Shown here: positions 17,626-24,821 of the stretch, piece after piece | Layout of the letters: each line of letters opens with the position of its first letter | Numbering within the stretch: position 1 is the first letter of the stretch | DNA from: Pirellulaceae bacterium | Lineage (GTDB): Bacteria > Planctomycetota > Planctomycetia > Pirellulales > Pirellulaceae | DNA: 64,000 bases | Direction of reading: 5' to 3' | Assembly (NCBI GenBank): GCA_020852965.1 | Contig: JADYZV010000099.1 | Span: forward strand, 62,001 to 126,000 | Position numbers and translations under genes: made by a program | Notes under the pieces: model-generated | Seen by the model: the letters and a program-made list of their open reading frames with translations, nothing else | Told to the model about the DNA's origin: nothing | The model's database searches: none

Positions 17626-18890
17626 TGCACAACCACCGCTGCGGCTTGTCCCTGAAGTGTAAAGCTCAGCTTCAGTATATGCGCATGCGATGTTTCTTGC
17701 CGCTCGCTGCAAACTCGAATGGCACACTCGGGATCGGGCTGGGCAAAACCGAGCGTGGGAAGCGTCAGCCCATCGCGTACAGCCAGAATACTGGCGGCCA
17801 ATTCGAGCAATCCGCTCGCCGCTCCGGCTGTCCCAAAATAGCTGGAGTAGGCCGTCACTGGAACCTCTCCAGCAATCTCGGCTATTACAGCGGCTTCCAC
17901 GATATCCAATTGTTTTTGCGAAAAACCTTGTGCCGACACGTGCGCCAGTTGGCTGGCGGTGATTTGAGCTTGTGCCATGGCATCTTGGGCCGCACTGACC
18001 AAGGCTTGTCGGCTGCCGCCATATTGCTGGCAGGGGCGCCCAAAGCGGCTGCTATGGCCGCTGAGGACGGCCAATATATCCGCACCGCGCTGGACGGCGT
18101 GGCCGCGGCTCTCAAGCACCAGAGCAACCGCCGCTTCGCTCGGCACGATACCGCGACGACGCCTGTCAAACGGGCCGGCCCGCCCACGGTCGGAGATATC
18201 GGCATCGTACGGATGCTGATCGTAGACGCCAGGGGCACGATACATCAGCCGCGTTGGAGTGACACGCGCACCACAAGCGCCCACGATCATCATGTCCGCT
18301 GCATCGCGTCGGATGACATCTGCCGCTTCTCCCAGTGCGAGCAAGCCACTGGCTTCCTCGAGCGCTATTGAATTGTTCGGACCACGCGCATCGACGGCAA
18401 TTCCCACGTGACAAGCCGGCATGTTGGGCAAGTACTTCAACATCCACAGCGGAAAGATGTGCTTTTCAAATAGACCTCCCCAGGCGCGGAAGTCCATCTC
18501 ACCGCTGGTGCTACACGCCTGAACACAGGGAAAAACCTCCATCAAATCACCGGGAATCATCTCGGTCCCGTAGACGGCTCCCATTCGCTGTGGGTCAGGC
18601 GAAATGTCCGTTAGCCCCGCATCTTGCCACGCCAAGTGGGCCGCGCTGTAGGCCATCTGAATCTCGCGACCCATCACCTTCAGCGCTTTCCTCGGTGTCA
18701 CATACTGCTTGCCATCGAAGTCATCGACGCTGGCGGCATAATAAGTGGTCCGCTCTGTGTCGCTCAAAACGATCCGAGGACGGATTGCGCATTGCTCGGC
18801 CAAGAGGGCTCGCCGGAACGCCTGCCGACCGGTCCCCAGCGGACTCACGCAGCCGATACCGGTTATTACGATGTCTCTCAAGCCGACCAT
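17613..18890 (-). CDS. Ketosynthase-fold protein (FabF-like) without catalytic Cys-His-His
   Basis: The 425-residue chain aligns with KAS II along its length: DIVITGIGCVSPLG, GPFDRRRRGIVPSEAAVALVLE, and the C-terminal Gly-rich block. All three catalytic positions are changed. The nucleophile segment reads GPNNSIALEEASG, with Glu179 where Cys is expected. The first His motif reads VSAQGFSQ (Gln321), and the second reads SSYFGTAGAASG (Thr354). It therefore cannot condense acyl chains by the normal mechanism. Known homologues lacking the Cys include chain-length factors (Gln) and decarboxylating KSQ domains, which keep other residues. The 13-base overlap with the bpt-like gene implies joint expression. 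Substrate and partner are unknown. Confidence 0.82.
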   Translation of the reverse strand: MVGLRDIVITGIGCVSPLGTGRQAFRRALLAEQCAIRPRIVLSDTERTTYYAASVDDFDGKQYVTPRKALKVMGREIQMAYSAAHLAWQDAGLTDISPDPQRMGAVYGTEMIPGDLMEVFPCVQACSTSGEMDFRAWGGLFEKHIFPLWMLKYLPNMPACHVGIAVDARGPNNSIALEEASGLLALGEAADVIRRDAADMMIVGACGARVTPTRLMYRAPGVYDQHPYDADISDRGRAGPFDRRRRGIVPSEAAVALVLESRGHAVQRGADILAVLSGHSSRFGRPCQQYGGSRQALVSAAQDAMAQAQITASQLAHVSAQGFSQKQLDIVEAAVIAEIAGEVPVTAYSSYFGTAGAASGLLELAASILAVRDGLTLPTLGFAQPDPECAIRVCSERQETSHAHILKLSFTLQGQAAAVVVQCNR

Positions 18891-19007
18891 TCAATACGCC
18901 AAAATCCAGATGGAAAAGAGAGATTATTCTAAGATACTGTTGCGTATTGTCTAGTTGGACAGCGATAGTCGCTGACGGCTTCGAGTGCCCCAAGGCGACT
19001 TCATAGC

Positions 19008-19013
19008 TATAAT
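19008..19013 (+). promoter_or_regulatory. Candidate -10 box
   Basis: TATAAT lies 37 bases before the ATG of the small broken gene. No convincing -35 hexamer is found at 16-18 bases upstream, so this is only a suggestion. Confidence 0.25.
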
Positions 19014-19050
19014 ACACTATGTCAAAAAACAGTCCAACGGAGTTGATACA

Positions 19051-19302
19051 ATGGTATCTAAAGAAACAATGCCTGTCATTGCGAGGGCGAAGGAGATATA
19101 CGAGCAACGGCTGAGAAGCGATTTGGAGGCAGACTGCAGGGATCAGTTTGTTGCAATAGAGCCAGATTCCGGTTAGTTCTTTGTCGCCAGGACGTTCGAC
19201 GCGGCCGTTAAGTTGGCACGTTCCAAGTATCCATCGAAGTTGTCACCTACCATTCGAATTGGCCACGCGGCCGCCTTTCATATTGGAGTGATGTCCCAGT
19301 GA
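19051..19302 (+). pseudogene. Small conserved protein gene broken by an in-frame TAG
   Basis: An 83-codon frame runs from the ATG at 19051 to the TGA at 19302 but is interrupted by TAG at codon 42 (19174-19176). Before the stop it reads IYEQRLRSDLEADCRDQFVAIEPDSG, and after it FFVARTFDAAVKLARSKYPS...IRIGHAAAFHIG. Together these match a small family I know from cyanobacteria and planctomycetes, in which the DSG is directly followed by a residue (often Glu) and then the YFLG/FFVA strand. One base change, for example GAG to TAG, explains the break. Its 3' end overlaps the 3' end of the toxin gene on the other strand. The family is often found beside toxin-antitoxin genes. Confidence 0.72.
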
Positions 19303-19679
19303 ATCGATGAAGTTCTTGCGTCTATGCGAACGATGAAATTGTCGCGATTTAAGATGACTTTCCCATTCAAATCCCCATTCTCAATAGCAGATCGGAATTT
19401 CGCCGGATTGGGTAGGTGCATTCTCAACTCGTCGTTATCAACACTCTCGATTCGCACAAATGCGAAGCCGCTGTCAGCATCATCGCTTACCAGGAAATAG
19501 GTTGCAGAGCCGATTCGTCGCGAGTCAATGGAGTGGTGTTGGGAGACACATGGCAAATCTCCAGCGATGCGGAAAAACAATTCCGCAAATTCGTCGCCAA
19601 GTCCGAACCGCTTTGCGTTGTACCAATCCCGAGCTGATCGCAAGTCGAGATACACTTCATCAAGAAGCCGTACGTTCAT
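19278..19679 (-). CDS. RelE/ParE-type toxin with non-canonical C-terminal half
   Basis: Residues 1-45 (LLDEVYLDLRSARDWYNAKR, then FGLGDEFAELFFRIAGDL) are a typical ParE/RelE opening, two helices packing before the mRNA- or gyrase-acting sheet. The rest of the 133-residue protein does not continue as the family does (no RRxxxxxFPYxVYF strand). Instead it reads as a different beta-rich sequence with LPNPAKFRSAIENGDLNGKV. The ATG at 19679 overlaps the stop of the antitoxin gene by 4 bases (ATGA), so they form one operon. The toxin may be a fusion, a diverged form, or inactive through recombination. Confidence 0.68.
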   Translation of the reverse strand: MNVRLLDEVYLDLRSARDWYNAKRFGLGDEFAELFFRIAGDLPCVSQHHSIDSRRIGSATYFLVSDDADSGFAFVRIESVDNDELRMHLPNPAKFRSAIENGDLNGKVILNRDNFIVRIDARTSSIHWDITPI

Positions 19680-19903
19680 TTAGCCCGATCGGCATCTAGT
19701 CGGTCTCGAAGCTCGTTAATGGTCATGGCAGTCTCTGGGTTCTCTCGATCGTTCAACATCCTCCGATCGAACTCCGTTTTAATTTCCGGCCCTGTGGCCG
19801 GATGTGCGTCCACGGGAAGTGAATCCCAAATCGCCTGTGCGACGATTAGCCTGTCGGAGACAGGCAGAGTTGCGGCGTCGGAAATGAGCCGTTCAGCGGT
19901 CAT
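19676..19903 (-). CDS. Addiction-module antitoxin (unstable antitoxin family, PF09720-like)
   Basis: This 75-residue protein has the pattern of the putative addiction module component family: an N-terminal helix ending LPVSDRLIVAQAIWDSL, an acidic middle, and a C-terminal helix, LRDRLDADRAK. It would bind and neutralise the toxin encoded immediately downstream, with which it overlaps by 4 bases, and probably represses the operon. Gene order (antitoxin first) and overlap are typical. Confidence 0.82.
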   Translation of the reverse strand: MTAERLISDAATLPVSDRLIVAQAIWDSLPVDAHPATGPEIKTEFDRRMLNDRENPETAMTINELRDRLDADRAK

Positions 19904-19973
19904 TGCGTGCTCCAGGACAATATGGGTCGTTTCCCAATTTTAGTTGGTCGATCAACGCGAGTCACCCAGGGTT

Positions 19974-21617
19974 CTATTTCTCACCCGTACCCTCGCGAAG
20001 TGAATTGAAGTAGTCGCGAGTGTGATCGCGTTGCAGCTTGGGAAGCGGCGTATCATCGAGCGGTTCTGGTTCCTCGGCCAGCGACGCTAGCACAGCGTCT
20101 TGGATTTCGACCTGAGTCGTCCCCTTGCGATTATCTCCACCGACTTTACCGCCATAGACGGTTTCTCCTTGCTTCATTTTCTCACGGACGCGGGAATCGA
20201 AGAAATCGACATCTTCCTCCTCCTCAGGGCGCTCCCCCGATCCCTGGCCTTCCCCCATGCCGCGACCCGCCATTTGACTGGGCATCTTCGACATGCAACC
20301 GGAGCACCCCTTGCCGTTACACTGCTTGCAGGCCATCTGCGACTTGCTCTGCGATAGACTATCCATCAATTGATCGAGATCCTGCAATTGTGCGTCGGAG
20401 GCATTCATCTGTTGCAGTTGATCGGCCATTTGCCCCAGTGCATCTTGAGCGGCCTGCATGTCCCCTTGTTTCATCGCTTGCTGAGCGTCCTTGAGAGCAT
20501 TGGCCATTTGTTGCATCATGGCCATGTTGGCATCCTGTGCCTGCATTTGTTCGAGCTTGGCTTGCAACTGGGCCGCTTTCTGCATGTCCCCCGCCGCCTC
20601 GGCTTGCTCCATTTGCTCTTTCAAATTCTGCTTGGCCTGTTCGTGTCCCTCGGCTGCTTCGGACATCGACTTCTCAAGCTGTTCGAGCTGCTTTTTCAAC
20701 TGCTCTGCTTCGGCAGGTGTCATTTCACCGGTTTTGATTTTCTCCATCAGTTTTTCGAGCGCCTGTTCCGCCTTCTCGAAGTCCCCCTGCTTCAAGCCGT
20801 CGGCTAATTTTTCTGCCGGCCCAGCGTCGAGCTTTTCCATGTTCTGCAAATTCTTCTTGAGCGTATCGGAACCACCCAGCTCCTGCCGACGCTCTTCGAG
20901 CTTCTTTTTGATGTCGTTGAGTTTGGCCAACGTCTGCTTGGTATCGAGCTTGGCGGCTTTGTCAAGCTTATTCAATTCGGCTTCGAGCTGTTTGAACATC
21001 TCAGCCGCCTCGTTGAGCCCCTCCTGCTCCGCCTCCAAACGCTTCTTCTTGATCTGGTCCAATAGCGGCTTGGTCGAATTGCTGACCTGGGTCGCGGTCA
21101 ACCCATCGGCAACCGAAACGAGCTCTGGTGCTGCGCGATCGGGAACCAGCCACAACAATCCGGCGATTAGCAGAGGCACTACAGGGAATAACAACTTGCG
21201 CTGTAGCCCCCAAGTAAAGCGATCGCGGACATCGAGTTGCTGCGCCCGACGATTGGCATCGGCTAACAAGGCTTGTCCCGATTCGCTCAGAGCGTCGTCG
21301 GCGTCGATCAGCAATGCGCTCGAAAGTCGCTCACGCAATTCAAAGCGTCGGTCGATCTCGGTGGCCGCGTCGCCCGCAGTCGGGCGGCCCATCCAAGTCA
21401 AACACAGACTCACCAACACAGCCAGCAGCGCCGCACCGCCAAGCCAGACCGCAACCCACAGCGGTCGGTCGACTTCTAAATACGTCAGCTTGGGTAACAG
21501 TAGTGCGGCCAAAGCGACGGCCAGAGCAATGCTTAGCGTCCACGGCAGGTAAGTTAAGAAGCGTTCGACAATCATTCGGCGTCGAGCGCGGTGTGCCTGT
21601 TTCTGAATCGAATCCAT
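19974..21617 (-). CDS. Membrane-anchored coiled-coil protein with a CxxCxGxGC cluster
   Basis: I start it at the ATG at 21617 (MDSIQKQAHRARRRM..., 547 residues), with GGGAAG upstream; an earlier start at 21821 would add 68 residues of unlike composition. Two transmembrane helices occur early (TYLPWTLSIALAVALAALLL, then VAVWLGGAALLAVLVSLCL), and a third near residue 145. From about 190 to 430 the chain is Lys/Glu/Gln/Met-rich and strongly coiled-coil. Then comes CKQCNGKGCSGC, a DnaJ-like zinc-knuckle pattern, and a polar tail. It resembles DUF4175-like proteins of planctomycetes. The coiled coil is probably periplasmic or cytoplasmic scaffolding; I assign no function. Confidence 0.75.
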   Translation of the reverse strand: MDSIQKQAHRARRRMIVERFLTYLPWTLSIALAVALAALLLPKLTYLEVDRPLWVAVWLGGAALLAVLVSLCLTWMGRPTAGDAATEIDRRFELRERLSSALLIDADDALSESGQALLADANRRAQQLDVRDRFTWGLQRKLLFPVVPLLIAGLLWLVPDRAAPELVSVADGLTATQVSNSTKPLLDQIKKKRLEAEQEGLNEAAEMFKQLEAELNKLDKAAKLDTKQTLAKLNDIKKKLEERRQELGGSDTLKKNLQNMEKLDAGPAEKLADGLKQGDFEKAEQALEKLMEKIKTGEMTPAEAEQLKKQLEQLEKSMSEAAEGHEQAKQNLKEQMEQAEAAGDMQKAAQLQAKLEQMQAQDANMAMMQQMANALKDAQQAMKQGDMQAAQDALGQMADQLQQMNASDAQLQDLDQLMDSLSQSKSQMACKQCNGKGCSGCMSKMPSQMAGRGMGEGQGSGERPEEEEDVDFFDSRVREKMKQGETVYGGKVGGDNRKGTTQVEIQDAVLASLAEEPEPLDDTPLPKLQRDHTRDYFNSLREGTGEK

Positions 21618-21866
21618 GGCTAGCTTCCCTGTGCGAGTGATAAGCAGCAAATCTGCTTCTGAGTATATCGCTTGCAAGTCGTCCAACGCAAATGCGAACC
21701 GCATTTTTGCTGAATTTTGAGCACTTCGGCAGCGCGGCTTGCCGGTCGAAGCGACCGACTGTTTAACCGCGCAGCGCGCTCGCAGGCTGGATTGAGACCG
21801 AGGCAGCAATCCCAGCGGCACCGGTAGTCATCCAATGCGAATCGGGGTATTGCGGAAATTCAGGCA

Positions 21867-22442
21867 CTAGCGCCAGCCCAGCCGGGCGCAAGTGAGCGAA
21901 TAGAGGTGAAAAATGGCAGAAACGACCACGGCCAAGCCCGCATAGCGATGCAAAGTGGCCATTTGCAACAACCCCTGCGTGTCGAGAACCGGCAACATGC
22001 TCACCAACATGGTTCCCGCCGCTACCAAACTGCTGACGACCAATGCCCAAGCCGACCAACGCGCTGCCCACCAAATCTCCCGCCGTCCACTGCGATCATC
22101 GGCGTAGTCCGCCCCAGTCGGCAAGTACAAAAAGGCAATCGCCACCATCAAGAACACGAATCCACCCGACGCAGCCACGTGAAACAGCAACGCATAGCCC
22201 AACACCTGCCCGGTGACTAGGAGTGAGCCGAAGGCCGTCAACGCCAGCGCGGCGATCAGAAAGAGATAGGCCCCATACGCCAACTTGCTTAACCAGTGCC
22301 TGCTTCGTCCGCGTTCGTATTGGCGACTGGTGGCATAGAGAACCAACGTGGCCAGCACCAGCACCACGGCTACCACTACCGCGACAGCGATCAATACTTG
22401 AGCAAACGAGATGTTTAGCGACGGTGGGTCAGCCAGCAGCAT
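21867..22442 (-). CDS. Four-helix membrane protein, putative b-type cytochrome
   Basis: Starting at the ATG at 22442 (191 residues; a TTG at 22493 is the alternative), four to five hydrophobic segments are seen. Histidines sit within them (LLFHVAASGGF, LHRYAGLAVVVSAIFHLY), spaced as in di-haem cytochrome b membrane anchors. It ends 88 bases after the start region of, and on the same strand as, the heptahaem cytochrome c gene that precedes it. The likely role is passing electrons between the quinone pool and that cytochrome. Haem binding is inferred from histidine placement only. Confidence 0.6.
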   Translation of the reverse strand: MLLADPPSLNISFAQVLIAVAVVVAVVLVLATLVLYATSRQYERGRSRHWLSKLAYGAYLFLIAALALTAFGSLLVTGQVLGYALLFHVAASGGFVFLMVAIAFLYLPTGADYADDRSGRREIWWAARWSAWALVVSSLVAAGTMLVSMLPVLDTQGLLQMATLHRYAGLAVVVSAIFHLYSLTCARLGWR

Positions 22443-22529
22443 AGTCGAGACCAAAAATCTAAAAGGTTGAAAAGTTACTCGAGAAAACAGCAACTGACCG
22501 ACGGAGCGGTCAGCGAATATCCGAAGACT

Positions 22530-24689
22530 CTACGATTTGCGCTGCCAATAGGTGCCAATGTTCCACGCCAATACCGACAGCGTGATCAAACAAGTTGCCG
22601 CCAATGCAATTAAGCTCGCGATTTTGAAGCTCGATCGACCGGCGAACAATTGATTCCAATTCTTGAGCCGTGCCATGTCGGCTTGTTGCAGTTCGTGGAC
22701 CTCTACGGGAAACACATCTTGGTCGGGGACCAAACCGACCGGTTTGAGCTCTGCGAAGAAAAAGTCCGCCTCATCGCTGTGACACTGTGTACAACCTTCG
22801 GCTCCCAGTGCCTGTCGCGCGGGACGTACATTGTGAGCCAGAGGCCAAGCATAGGACTCGGCCGCTAGGCCGAGCTCTTCGCTGCTTAGTACTTTCAACT
22901 TGGAGTCGCCATCGCGCACCCAGCCGGTTCCGGCGGTGACATAGACCGCCTGTTTGCCACGAAATTCTTCTTCAATAGCCAACAGGGCGGCTTGCATCCG
23001 CTCCTCAATCTGAGCCTCGCGAACGATTTCCTCCGCCTCCTGTACCTTTTCGCGTTCCTTCGGCGTGCGTTCATCATCCTTGACACGTGCACGAGCCTCG
23101 CCCAGCAGCTCTTTGCGCTGCGCCAACGACAGACTGACTTCCCGCAGTTCCTCGGTGAACTCCTTGCGGACTTTCAACGGCTTGCGAACTAGATCGTAGG
23201 CTACCTCGGGGTTGAGCGGCTCCACTTTACCATCGCTAAGCGTCCCCCAGAACGAAGGCCAGAACAGCCGATGCGGCGTATATTTACCGTGAGTGTCGCT
23301 GGCGGCGTTCTCGCTAGCTAGGCGGTCTTCTTCGACTAGTCGGTAGTCACGCGGCAGATTGACAGGTCCCAGAATCGCCGGGAACTCCTGGCCAGTCCGT
23401 TTGACGTGCTCGCCCAGGCGATGAATGATCGAATTGACCTGGCGTGGCACCTGTTGTTCGAGCTGTGGGCCGGAGTGGCAAGCCGTGCAGCTCAGCTTCT
23501 CGAAGTGCAGAGGCGGCAAACCACGGTGAGCCGGCTTGGGGGCCCCCATGCGGCCAGCGCGAGCCAGCGGATCAGCCGTTCCCGTTTCGCTTCCTAGATG
23601 GCACCCCTGACACGACAGCGAGGCGATCAGCGAGCCAGCCACATGCCGTTCTCCTTCAAAACCGCGCACCGTATGGTGGTCCAAACCATTGCGATGACAG
23701 TCGGCACACATCATCCCCGCACGCACGTGGACATCTTCGTCATGCAACCAACGCGAGCCGGTGAGCGAGTTGGCGGGAACATTGGTGTGGCAGTAGTTGC
23801 AAGCATTGTTTTGCGGCTTGCGCACCAAATCAATAAACACCTTGCCGTCACTGCGAAAACGATTCGTGTTGTAAGTCAACTTGGGGAGCTTGCTGGCAGC
23901 ATCGGCAGCCGTTGGATCGAAGTTCTTCAGCCGAGCCATACTTCCATTGACCTCAGCCAGTCCTAGGGCGACCGTCGGTGCGTAGGCAAAGTTCTGGCTC
24001 TCGATCTGCTCGGTCCATACAAACGGGCTATAGCCACTCCCTTGATTGTTGTGACATAGCAGGCAGTCGATTGGTGTTGCCCCAGTGATCGCGCTCCGGT
24101 CGCGCTCGGCGGCGTCGGCTCCGCCAGCGTCGTTCAGTTCCGTTCCGACGGCGGAGCGTCGGGCCACACTATCAGTTTCAGTTCCGACGGCGGAGCGTCG
24201 GGCCACATTCTGGCTTGAACCAACTCCGCCACCTGGCATAAAGCCACCGAGCTTGGCGGCCACTTCCCAACGCGAGAGCCCCAAGACGTCGGGGTGGTAC
24301 GTTCCCTCCCAACCTCGATACGAAAGCGGTAAGTGAGTGCCACTGCGTGGGTCAGACCAAATCCAAGGCTGCCCGGGCCTTCCCGATTCGGCACTCGGAT
24401 CGGCTGCATTGAAGTGCCAGCCATGCGAGATCGTGTCGAATTCGTGACAGCGACCGCATGTGCGCTCCGGCGAATACGGTTGAGGGAACTCGGCAGTGGG
24501 ATCGACCTTGGTGTTATTCGCATCCAGCAGCTCAATCCAGTGGACATAGCCGCTATGACTGTCCGAGGTAGCATAGCGTCCCTGAGCCATCGCTGGGCTC
24601 GAATCGCCGCAGGCCATCGCAGAAAACAATAGCGTGAGCGCGTAGCGGCGCAATCTGTTCAAGTAGCCGAAATTGACAATGCTCAGCAC
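22530..24689 (-). CDS. Heptahaem cytochrome c, membrane-anchored
   Basis: The 719-residue protein starts at a GTG (24689) with an N-terminal signal ending near AMAQ. It holds seven CxxCH motifs: CGRCH, CLLCH, CNYCH, CADCH, CQGCH, CTACH and CTQCH. The last is followed by a C-terminal membrane helix (IASLIALAATCLITLSVLAW). An internal charged helical stretch (KEREKVQEAEEIVREAQ) separates hemes six and seven. It should act on the periplasmic face as an electron carrier, with the downstream b-type-like protein as partner. Between hemes one and two (about residues 161-183) two copies of a dispersed palindromic repeat are read in frame (NVARRSAVG, SVARRSAVG), apparently inserted into a loop. Confidence 0.86.
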   Translation of the reverse strand: MLSIVNFGYLNRLRRYALTLLFSAMACGDSSPAMAQGRYATSDSHSGYVHWIELLDANNTKVDPTAEFPQPYSPERTCGRCHEFDTISHGWHFNAADPSAESGRPGQPWIWSDPRSGTHLPLSYRGWEGTYHPDVLGLSRWEVAAKLGGFMPGGGVGSSQNVARRSAVGTETDSVARRSAVGTELNDAGGADAAERDRSAITGATPIDCLLCHNNQGSGYSPFVWTEQIESQNFAYAPTVALGLAEVNGSMARLKNFDPTAADAASKLPKLTYNTNRFRSDGKVFIDLVRKPQNNACNYCHTNVPANSLTGSRWLHDEDVHVRAGMMCADCHRNGLDHHTVRGFEGERHVAGSLIASLSCQGCHLGSETGTADPLARAGRMGAPKPAHRGLPPLHFEKLSCTACHSGPQLEQQVPRQVNSIIHRLGEHVKRTGQEFPAILGPVNLPRDYRLVEEDRLASENAASDTHGKYTPHRLFWPSFWGTLSDGKVEPLNPEVAYDLVRKPLKVRKEFTEELREVSLSLAQRKELLGEARARVKDDERTPKEREKVQEAEEIVREAQIEERMQAALLAIEEEFRGKQAVYVTAGTGWVRDGDSKLKVLSSEELGLAAESYAWPLAHNVRPARQALGAEGCTQCHSDEADFFFAELKPVGLVPDQDVFPVEVHELQQADMARLKNWNQLFAGRSSFKIASLIALAATCLITLSVLAWNIGTYWQRKS
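24142..24210. repeat. CCGACG palindrome, two copies inside the cytochrome gene
   Basis: Copies at 24142-24170 and 24181-24210, each GTTCCGACGGCGGAGCG followed by TCGGGCCACA. They start 39 bases apart, exactly 13 codons, so the reading frame is kept. The core CCGACG-GCGGAG-CGTCGG can fold as a 6-bp hairpin. The same element is found in mnmE and between genes. Confidence 0.88.
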
Positions 24690-24772
24690 GAGTCGCTTAT
24701 CCTATGGGAGAATGATCGAGTTTCCGCTGCCGCGTGGCTTGCAGCGGCACCCATTGTAGCACGTTGATATAG

Positions 24773-24821
24773 TAGCACGGTGGTCCCCCACCGTGATTTT
24801 CGGTAGGGGACCATCGAGCTA
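24773..24821. repeat. CGGTGGTCC-family hairpin, copy 2
   Basis: Left arm 24773-24793 and right arm 24801-24821 form an imperfect stem around a 7-base loop. It lies immediately at the 3' end of mnmE, overlapping its stop codon, and may have replaced the native 3' end of that gene. Confidence 0.75.

Noticed and set aside
17646-18371. Plus-strand open frame of 241 codons antisense to the dead ketosynthase.
   Set aside because: No domain, and the minus-strand frame aligns with KAS II along its whole length.
20491-21552. Long open frame (353 codons) on the plus strand, antisense to the coiled-coil gene.
   Set aside because: It is Ser/Cys/Ala-rich nonsense mirroring the Lys/Glu/Gln codons of the true gene, with no start signal or domain.
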